NCBI GenBank assembly: GCA_001632425.1
Contig: KV425595.1
Span: 1-64,000, forward strand
Source: Neolentinus lepideus HHB14362 ss-1
Lineage: Eukaryota > Basidiomycota > Agaricomycetes > Gloeophyllales > Gloeophyllaceae
Reading direction: 5' to 3'
DNA: 64,000 bases
Below the pieces are notes generated by a model. That model was not told the DNA's origin and did not search any database. It worked only from the letters and a program-made list of their open reading frames with translations. The translations under genes and the position numbers were made by a program. Numbering within the stretch: position 1 is the stretch's first letter; every line of letters starts with the position of its first letter. This document shows positions 55,576 through 64,000 of the stretch, piece after piece.

Positions 55576-57016
55576 ATGTCAATCTTCTACTGGATATTTT
55601 CATACACAATGGGCCTTCGCGACTTCGTTTCTTACTACTTCACTCGCGCGCGAGCAGACGGGCAGGCGACGGCCACCATCGAAGAAGCTAACGGCCACCA
55701 AGTGGTCCCCAACGGGAACAGCAAGACCGACATGGAGATGCTTCAGCGAGAGATGGACGAGATGAGGAGGCGGTCGGAGGCGTTAAAGGGAGAGCTGGAC
55801 GCTGAGCGGGCAGCAATGTCTGTAGCGGAGCAGCGGCTGCAAGAAGAGGAGGAGAAGAACCAGGCTATGCGACGGGAGCTTGAGCAGAAGAAGCAAGAGT
55901 CGGTGGAGCTCGCTGATCGGCTGCACACAGTCGAGAGTCGCTTGACCACGCAGGAAGTCGAGCTGCTGAGGACCAAGGACGAGGCCGACAAGCACGTCGC
56001 CGCGCTCGCAGAGCACCAAAAGGCGCACGAGGCTCTCGTTGCGGTGCACAGCCAGCTCGTCACATCCAGCGCTGAGACGTTCTTATCGACAGCCGACGAT
56101 GTCTCCGAGAAAGACGTCATTGCGCTCGTGCAAGACGTGAACGTCGAGATCCACAAGGTCGCCCAGCTCATCGCTGACACGTACAAGTACACGGCGCACA
56201 AGATCGACGCGAGCCAGCAAGGCGTCGCTGCGCGCGAGTGGGCGGAACACGCGCTTGGCCGGCAGATGATGCAGCTCCTGCAGGAGACGGACGACCCGAC
56301 AATTGTGCAGGTCGCGTTCCAGGGAACCATTTCGATGTACGCCCATTGGACGGCGAGGTGCTGGTACTTCGACTTGTCGCGGGAAGCCGAGGTGATTGGT
56401 GATATTTATGACGATGTGTATTATCATATGCGAGAGACAGGTGAGTGTTCCTCTCTGATCTGAGAATATGCCAAACTCACGTCTTCGGCGCGTATTCCCA
56501 GAGACAGTGGCGGTCGCACGGCGATGGCGAGCCTTGACACGCAAGCATATTCAGTCTGTCGTCCACGGCGACTCCGATATCGCCGCTAGTCTTGTACCTC
56601 GTATCGCCGAGCGTCTTACCGATATTCTGCTCGTCGCGGGTTGCAAGGCTCCCCTGAAACAAGTCACTGAGACGATGAAGACAAAGTTCATGGAAAAAAT
56701 CAAGGCAATCATCGTCCGGGCTCTGAAGATAAATAAGGTCATCGGCCAAGAGGTCCTGTCGAGCGACTTCGAGGTGACGTGGGTGTCTCCCGAGGAAGCT
56801 TACGACTCCACATGGATGGACGACATCGACATCGAGCAGGAAGCCGGTAAGAAAGACAGCGAAGATGCGATCAGAGTGCTCGGCACGACGGAGCTCGGTC
56901 TTGGTCGTATGGAGAAATTGGTGAGCGATGCTGGTAGTGAAGAGTGGAAAGACTCGTGTCTGGTAAAGCCGAAGGTCGTCCTGGAGTCTATGGTAGAGTG
57001 GGACGGAGAGAAATAA
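55576..57016 (+). CDS. Coiled-coil protein of unknown function, family member 4
   Basis: Exons 55576-56440 and 56502-57016 (61-nt phase-1 intron) give 459 residues, or 448 if ATG 55609, with A at -3, is used. A hydrophobic/aromatic N-terminus (F-Y-W-I-F-S-Y and F-V-S-Y-Y-F) precedes a long Glu/Arg coiled coil (about 45-165). Then come T-F-L-S-T-A-D-D-V-S, I-V-Q-V-A-F-Q-G and W-Y-F-D-L-S-R-E. After the intron are E-T-V-A-V-A-R-R-W-R-A-L-T-R-K-H-I and, near the end, L-G-T-T-E-L-G-L and V-K-P-K-V-V-L. It has no Hsp70-like neighbour, but sits between two paralogous membrane-protein genes. The domain has no assigned function that I know. Confidence 0.82.
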
Positions 57017-58296
57017 TCTTCGAGGCCTTGATTTCGCGAGTCTTTTTATTCTGCTATTATATGACACGAAGATAACAGGTGGACTACAAAGTAGCGCAAG
57101 TATGCCATAGTCATTTACGTACGGGTATTGTCTTATTTACTCTCAACTGTAATGCTTAATTAGCATCAGAGGAAAGTCCACGTCGACGGAATAAGAAATA
57201 AAGCAGGGGATAAGATGCGTACTTGGCTATACATCACTCTGGGTGGTTCTTGAGCCATCTGCGTACGGCACTGGGCATAGGACAGGCAGTTGACTCGCCC
57301 TTATCTTGCGTAGCCTTATACATTGACTCGCAACACAAGTAAAGCTGTCGCATATGCTTCTCACATTTCTCTGGGCTATACGTGTTCTTGTTTAGACAGG
57401 ACTGCAGCTCGCATGCTATGCATCATGTCGGAACACTAGACGGGAATGCTTCACTGCTTCCGCCCACCTTGGACTTGACAGGAGTCAGATTCTTGCGGCT
57501 GCCAACAAGCCTTAGATACGCAACATTGCATTTCGACAAGAAACAGAATGTGCTCACCTTTGCCATCGCACTCAATACGCAGTGATATGCTATATTTCGA
57601 ACGTCGATGTCACAACTGCCATGCACAGGCGCTAGAGCGCTGTAATGAATTTGGTAGTCAAATTTGGGACTCCGAAATGAGGTCTTCTATTAATCTTCAT
57701 TAACGCTTTCTCTGTCGAACATACATGTATCATATTCTTCTATCCGTATCCCGGTACCTGTCGTATACGAGGCAAGTGAATTCCGGTATTTGCGCGACTG
57801 AAGTTCTGCGCACGTCCGTGGGCCCAGCGCTTGACATTCAATATCCACTGCCTAGTGCATTGCACCAATTGTTTCAGCAGATATTGCGCGCAGACGCCAC
57901 TAGTACATGTAAGAATGACATATTATATTGTTGTCCGCAGTTGATTGTAGTGGGTCGCAGATACCGGATGTTATAGTACACGTACATCAACGCCCCCATC
58001 AGTGAAGCCACACCAGTGTCCGGGCGATCTTGAGACTCTTGGACTGGGTGTCTTTCACTGTTATACGGTCCTCCAGGACATTCAGGCACCCGAAGCGAAT
58101 TCCTGACTGTTCAAATCTTACGGTCTGTCCATTGCCGCCTATGGGAAATTTAGGAACTATTTCTGAGTTCCCATAGGAGGGCAAGCACAGGATCATGCTC
58201 CGTTGTGATTGATAGATCTGACAGGACCGATGAGACGTTTCATATAAGTACTCGGTCCTGACCTTCTTCATCCCTTCCTCGCTCGACTACTCAGCC
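57017..58296. other. Intergenic, about 1.3 kb
   Basis: Only short frames lacking splice consistency or motifs occur. No repeats or RNA genes were recognised. The right end is the promoter of the membrane protein at 58297. Confidence 0.4.
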
Positions 58297-61257
58297 ATGG
58301 GCGCAGGCAGGGCCACTGCGGTCGGTTATGTTGTCGGGATCGCGGGGGGCATGGTGCTTGTGCTTGTCCTGGTGATCTTCATAGTACCTTGGGCTAGACG
58401 CCGAGCCAAGGAACGCAGGACAGTGCTAAAAGATGTCGAGCAGGCCTCCTCGTCACTCGTCGCCGCATCTCCGTCGCCTTATACACCTACCTTCTTGATC
58501 ACATCAAAGCAGGCCGATAATGACGCGAGAGAAAATTCTGGTGAAAAGGCGACCTCTGGCCGGGGCCTCATACATGGCTCCCAGATGTTTCCGAAACGGA
58601 CGTCCTACGAAAGAGATTCGGTGACGAAGTCACTCGATCGCTCTTCTGCTTGGGACCAGACATCCACAATGTCCGGAGAGAGTGGCCTTTCAAATGCATG
58701 TCCTTCCGAGTTCTCCGGTTCTTCGTGCTAACGACATCCTCAGGTCCGACTGGTCACTCCAAACGAGGTTAGGCGTCAGCCTTTGCAGCTCGCAGTCGCA
58801 CGATCCATGGAAGAACTTACCCGGACGTCTGCAGACTCGTCACCGATCCAGACGCCCAGTTTCCCCTCACCTCCAATTTCTTATCCGCCGAAGTCGTTGT
58901 CCGAACGGATAGTAGGATCGCGCCCGAAGGCAGGGCTCCCGCGCTCTCCAATGGAGCCATTGATAGAGCGGCGAGAGAGCTCCCAGTCAGGACTGTCAAA
59001 TCCAACCGATACCTTTACTAGACCGCCTTCCCAAGTCCCTTCACACCCGAATCCGGCACTTCTAGCACCTTTTCACAACCCTCCTGACCTCCACCTAATC
59101 TCGACTACTTCCACCGTTCCCAGCCATCACCTTACTTCAGCTTTCGAGGGTAGCATATCAACAGGCAACCCCTCGGTGTCGTCAAATAGCAAAGCCACAG
59201 ACTGCAGTCACAGCCTCTCAGCATCACTGTTTACAAATGAATCCGCAGTCCAGTCAGCGTCCACGGCTTCGGAAACTTTTAATCCTCTTCAAACCATGTC
59301 ATCTCCTAGGTCATCCTCTGGAACTACTGATGCCACATCTCCACCAATCACAGCGAAGCACCTAGCTTTGCGTCCGGAATCAGATGGCCAGGTTCAGATA
59401 GCGGGCGTTCTGCGTTCGTCAGAACCTATCCAGATGTTCTTACAAGCACATGATCATCAGGCAATAGCGCCTCACGTTCTCGCAATACCAACACCGCCTC
59501 CATATCCTCCACCCACGACACCGCTACCACCAACACCCAGGGATGATGATGCCTCTCTGAAGGCCAGACTACTATCGCACGGTTTACGACCGTCACCGTC
59601 GTTGTTGATGGTTTCTGAACCAGGCCAGGTCCATCTACCGATGCGGTCGCAATCTGATTGTGGGGCAAGGCAGAGCCTACTTCGACCTGTTTCACTTGCG
59701 TTGGCAGACCAGCCACAGGAACCCGTCAACTCGAACATTGGAGATCCTCCTATGCCGTCGTCCGTGGCGGCAAGCTCTGTCAATGTCCTGCCTCAGAGTC
59801 AGCCTGTCGAAGAGAGGGAAGTGTATGGCTATCCACTGAGCGACGTTCATGATGATGAGCGATCAGTATCATCGTCAGATCATGATTCTGCCAAGTCCAT
59901 GGGATTGCCAGCGCCACTGCCACTACACACGAGCACGGACACTTCTGGCAGTCACAGACCACTGTCATCGCCTCCATCGCGCAGACCGTCAGGTCCTCGG
60001 CGACCTTTGAAGCGAGGACGTGATGCACCTTTCCCTGTCGCTGCAAGATCACCAGATTCTTTGCCCGCATCGAAGATGCAACCAGTGACTCTTCCAGCGT
60101 ATTCATCAGGTATTGAGGGTTCCAATACTCTGAGCATTGTTGCTGAGATGGAGACGCCGGCTGATAGCTCGCCACCCGACGTTGATGATATCGATCCGAC
60201 ACTATCACCACCCCCACCTCGGATACCTTCCTTCCCGCCGATGACACCACTCACGCTGCGCTCGATTATGGTGTCGCTAGAGCACGAGCCAATGCCAGAG
60301 CTAAGACTAGATGATGGACAATCTGAAGCACATAGCACACTCAACTCAATGAAAGGGGTCGTACTTCCGTCAATATCTACACTGTCGACGTTGAGCCTCG
60401 GTCGTGCGTCACCCGATCGGTACCCCCTGTGCGAAGTGGAAACAGAAGCCGTTCGGGAAGATCGCCCAAACTCGCCTATGGCTTGCGAACGAGAATCACC
60501 TCCAGCCTTGCTGCTTGGACCAGATGCAAGGAGACAATCTCAGGCGGTACTAGAGACAGACATCGTCAAGGAGAGTCGCCTGGACTCGCCCGTGGCTCGC
60601 GAACAGGAATCACCTCCAGTCTGGCCGTCTATACCAGAGACAAGGAGACGATATCAGTTGGTATCAGAGACAGACACCGCTGAGGAGAGCAGCCTGGACT
60701 CACCTGTGGCTTGCGAACAAGAATCCCTCTCCGTCTTGCTGCCTAGACCAGAGGCAAAGAGACAATTTCAGTTGATGGCAGAGACAGACGCCGTCGAGGA
60801 GAACCGCTTGGACTTATCTGTAGCCCGCGAACAAGAATCACTCTCAGTTTTGCTGCCTAGACCAGAGACAAAGAGACGGTCTCAGTTGATGGTAGAGATA
60901 GACACTATCGAGGAGAACCGCCTGGACTCGCCAGTGGCTCGCGAACAAGAATCACTCCCTGTCTTACTGCCTAGACCAGATGCAAAGGAACTATTTCAGT
61001 TGGTACTGGAGACAGACACCATCGAGGAGAACCGTCCGGACTCGCCTGTGGCCCGCGAACAAGAATCACTCCCAATACTGGAGCCACCTTCCAGACGAGA
61101 GTCGAAGGAACGACCTCAGTTGGCAATAGAAACTTCATTCTTGGACGCTCATCTCGAGAACATTCGTCTTGCCTGGTTGCGACCACCATCACCGTTGAGG
61201 GTAGCGAAGCGACCTAGACCGGTATCCGACATGACATATCCGAGTCCTTCATTATGA
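58297..61257 (+). CDS. Single-pass membrane protein with long disordered, repeat-bearing tail (copy 2)
   Basis: ATG 58297 opens a frame with a transmembrane helix at about residues 8-31 (G-M-V-L-V-L-V-L-V-I-F-I-V-P-W) and A-R-R-R stop-transfer, like copy 1. This frame stops at 58731. A second frame, open from about 58743 to 61257, continues with V-R-L-V-T and R-S-P-M-E-P-L, both shared with copy 1. They are joined by an intron I could not fix: GCTAAC plus TCAG|GTC at about 58742 is a good acceptor, and the only in-phase donor is TCG|GTGACG near 58621. Otherwise a frameshift separates them. The tail is Ser/Pro-rich and ends with six copies of a 38-residue repeat. Confidence 0.65.
60439..61128 (+). 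repeat. 114-bp coding tandem repeat, 6 units
   Basis: Five units of 114 bp and a last one of 120 bp encode a 38-residue motif: E-T-D-x3-E-x-R-x-D-S-P-V-A-R-E-Q-E-S, then L-L-P-R-P-x2-K-x3-Q-L. Units diverge at DNA and protein level, but the E-Q-E-S and D-S-P core is kept, which suggests selection on the motif. Confidence 0.88.
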
Positions 61258-61588
61258 TAGCTGTACATCAAGGTGGCTTTTCTGGCCATAGACACTTCCT
61301 ACTTATTTATCATTATTCTTTTCGGAATCATACGTTGTCATTCCTTGCAGCAGCATAGTAACATTCGCATTACCCTCTACACCTGTTGTCGCATCCATAT
61401 CCTCGTCATCGTTATCGTCGCACATGCTCATGATGTATCAAATCTTTCGTATATTGTTGTATAATGACCAGAGAGGGTCTAGTTATTTGATCAATAGCTT
61501 GATGTCACAGTGTATCATCAGGATACCTTTTTTATGATATTCGGTAATATGCACGAATATAAGCACAAGATAATCCGACTACCCTCCG
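61258..61588. other. Intergenic between convergent genes
   Basis: This is AT-rich 3' flank of the membrane-protein gene and the ABC gene. No gene or terminator-like repeat was recognised. Confidence 0.4.
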
Positions 61589-63616
61589 TCAAGGCATTTC
61601 TACTCCAGATCCCTCCTGTAAGCGGAATTGTCTTACACTTTCAATGCCCTCACCCCGAGTCCAAGGAACCTCCTCTTCCCAATGAGTCACAACGACAACC
61701 GCCTGGTCATCGCCAACTCCTCCATTCCTTAGATACTGCCTGGCATTCTCAATCATATCCCCATCCATGCCACTCCATACCTCATCAAGGATGACCAGCG
61801 GTGGTCTCCCCACTAGCGCACGCATGAGTAGGACCAGACCTTGCTCTCCGGCAGACAGGTCAGCGAAATTTCTCGACCCGAACTGTTCACCCGAAACTGT
61901 CTCTCCCCAAGCGCTCGGTCCAAGCTTCCTAATGACCTCTTTGACCCGGTTGACGCGCCATTGCTCCTCTTCCTCCGTCAGCCCGCCCTGCAAACCCAGT
62001 CCGACGCGGTGCTTTCCGTGTGGTACGAAGGTACCGTCGAACCCCGTGCCGACTGCTTCCCAGACTGTCATTGCGCGGCGACGGGGGAAAGCGTTGTATA
62101 TTTCAGGCGAGACGATGCCGACACGTGTTGCGAGGAAGGACGTTGCATGTTGAGAGCGCCGCCGGCCAAAGAGCTTCAGCTCGGAATGGGGGCTGGGTTG
62201 GTTATATGATTGTGGGTGGTCACCGGTCAGAATAGAGAGTAGCGTCGTCTTGCCAGAGCCTGTATAGCCGAAGGTAAATAACAATCTTTATTGGGAAGTA
62301 GGGAAAACTACTCGCCATTTGCCCCTTGCAAATGCCAGCGGTCACCCGCGTGAATTTTCCAGTTGATATCTTTAAGAACCTGGAACAATAAAGCGTGAGT
62401 TCTTCTACCGGAGGGGAGACTTCGATTAACGCACATGGCGTTCGTGGTACTTCACGTTGACACATTTCATGTGGACGAGCACGTCTCGTTGCTCCCTGGG
62501 GACAGTGACAGACTTTTGACTGTTGGTTTTACTGTGCCAAAATTTTCCATCCAGCTTGTCGCTAAATTTACGGAGAATGTCTCCCTTCTCTCCTGTCGCA
62601 ACTGTTCCGCCCATCACCGCAGCGACATGGGTGATCCATTCCGGAACGGGATCTTGTTTCCTTAGACCAAGAATTATTCGTGGATTGCGTGCCGCATGCA
62701 GCGACTGCAGAATAGTGAGAAGTAGCGGTCGAGTGGTAGCATCCACACCAGCTATAAAATAACAGCATCAGGAAGCCATCTCACAGCGATGTCGAGGCAC
62801 ATACTAAGTGGCTCATCGAGCAGCATGAGTTCTGGTCGGACAAGAAGGGCCTTGAGGATCCTCGCTTTCCTGGTCTGGCCATTGCTCAACGCAATCAGTG
62901 GCAAGTCCAGTAGCCGTCCCAGGTCTAGTTTCTCCACGAGCTCATCAAAGAGCCTCCTGTCCTCCTCCGACATTTCCACGGAATGCACATTGTCACGGCG
63001 TGCAAACTCTGGCAGGGTTTCTGGGAACATGCTCTGCCTGAGAGTAATCTTGTCTTCCTCCCATACAGAGCCATAGCGCGCGGTGTAGTCGTAAAACTGA
63101 CCGCCTGAAGAACGTGGGCGGTGGGCGAAGGACACAAGGGAGACGGCTCTGTGGCTGCTATGAGAGGACAGGAAGGGGAAGATGCCTCCATGGGGAGGAG
63201 GTCTTAGACGATAGTTCCCATCTAAAACCTGTCCATTAGCAGCGTTATAGTGGGGAACTCAGTCTTTTATAAAGTTCAAGTAGATTGGGACACATGTGGA
63301 GGTTACCACTATTTGGGAGCATTCTCGATATTCCGGCCTGACTTGAACGTGCACACCCCAGACAAAAAGTCTTGATACTCACCTCTAACAGCATCGTCTT
63401 CTCCCCCGACCCTGCCCCGACAACAGCCCAGTTTTCACCGTCGTGCACATTCCATTGTAAATCACGGAATATGGGGGATGCACTCTTGGTGTCATCGAAC
63501 CGATAGACGTTGCATTTAGGAATATGGACTAAGGGTTCCTTCGATAAAGCACTTGTATGGGCCAGTCGTGATCCACTCTTCAAGTACGATCTAGTTGCCT
63601 GCAGAGTCAAAGACAT
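61589..63616 (-). CDS. Soluble two-NBD ABC ATPase (YDR061W-like)
   Basis: Five exons, 63616-63383, 63228-62805, 62751-62435, 62379-62316 and 62259-61589, close to 569 residues with no transmembrane segment. NBD1 has Walker A G-A-G-S-G-E-K-T (K73), signature L-S-N-G-Q-T-R-K-A-R-I and Walker B L-M-L-L-D-E-P-L. NBD2 has N-G-S-G-K-T-T-L-L (K350), L-S-A-G-E-Q-G-L and L-V-I-L-D-E-V-W-S-G-M-D. Two NBDs without membrane domains and the spacing fit the yeast YDR061W / bacterial ModF-like group, whose function is poorly known. Walker A of NBD1 has Glu where Gly is normal. The intron that splits the second Walker A starts with GC (G|GCGAGT). The N-terminus could be a mitochondrial presequence (R-S-Y-L-K-S-G-S-R-L). 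Confidence 0.88.
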
Positions 63617-64000
63617 AATTTCATACGAACGATTAATATTCAGTGTCGAGGTGGATCAAGGTTGAGGGGACATTGCAGCTGACGGGGTCATATGAGTCAC
63701 TGAACGTTGTAGTGGATTGACAGACAACGCTCATATGCAAGAACCAGCAGAACCACCATAATCGCTGTAGGGTCGTGACTCTTAAGTTTTATGCTGGCAG
63801 AACGTATCGAAGTCATTGGTGAAATTATATTCTGCGCTTTCAAACATACATGTTGTATGGCATAAAGCCATCAAGAATGGGTCCCTCAGCGCTACAAGTC
63901 CGAATATTCAAGAAAGCCTCCTGTTAATATCATACAAGGCACATCGAACTTCACTCCAAAGCATGCCTCACGGCAAACTGAGTACAGTCTGCAAGAACTG
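63617..64000. other. Right window end
   Basis: This is upstream of the ABC ATPase gene. No supported gene or repeat was found. Confidence 0.4.

Overview
The window looks like a 64 kb scaffold piece from a filamentous basidiomycete, most likely an Agaricomycete. Genes are split by many very short introns, mostly 48-70 nt with GT-AG ends and a few with GC-AG ends. It also carries fungus-typical genes (PAC1/LIS1, a BEM2-type RhoGAP, a PFF1-type vacuolar protease, REX4) and basidiomycete-style HSPA12-like Hsp70 proteins. Exon structures were rebuilt by hand from reading frames, splice phases and family motifs. For most genes the exon phases close without a remainder. A 100-N gap (51197-51296) shows a draft assembly.

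Layout. 1-5.75 kb: a minus-strand LINE (Tad/I-like non-LTR retrotransposon) cut by the left edge, with two gag-like ORFs overlapping by ATGA and an endonuclease-RT ORF. 6.55-8.0 kb: a membrane-anchored short-chain dehydrogenase. 8.65-18.3 kb: a tandemly duplicated cassette. Each copy has an HSPA12-like Hsp70 ATPase (minus) head-to-head with a coiled-coil protein of unknown function (plus), and a decayed SDR 3' end lies between the copies. 18.8-26.3 kb: a one-finger C2H2 protein, a secreted GH29 alpha-L-fucosidase and an F-box protein. 27.1-41.3 kb: housekeeping genes: PAC1/LIS1, BEM2-like RhoGAP, REX4 exonuclease and a 14-exon mitochondrial carrier. 41.8-45 kb: a third coiled-coil paralogue and a small membrane protein. 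45.2-52.7 kb: vacuolar membrane protease PFF1 and an unknown repeat-rich gene, both carrying several 30-bp minisatellites. 53.5-61.3 kb: a fourth coiled-coil paralogue flanked by two related single-pass membrane proteins with Ser/Pro-rich tails. 61.6-63.6 kb: a soluble two-NBD ABC ATPase.

The housekeeping block covers dynein regulation, Rho-GTPase polarity control, rRNA processing and mitochondrial transport. The most unusual content is the family of four coiled-coil proteins. They share a phase-1 intron, a W-R-S-L-T-R-like motif just after it, and a C-terminal C-T-T-E-L-G-L ... K-P-K-V-A-L signature. Two of the four sit in shared-promoter pairs with Hsp70-like ATPases. I recognise no described function for this family. 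A functional link with the Hsp70-like partner is inference from gene order only.
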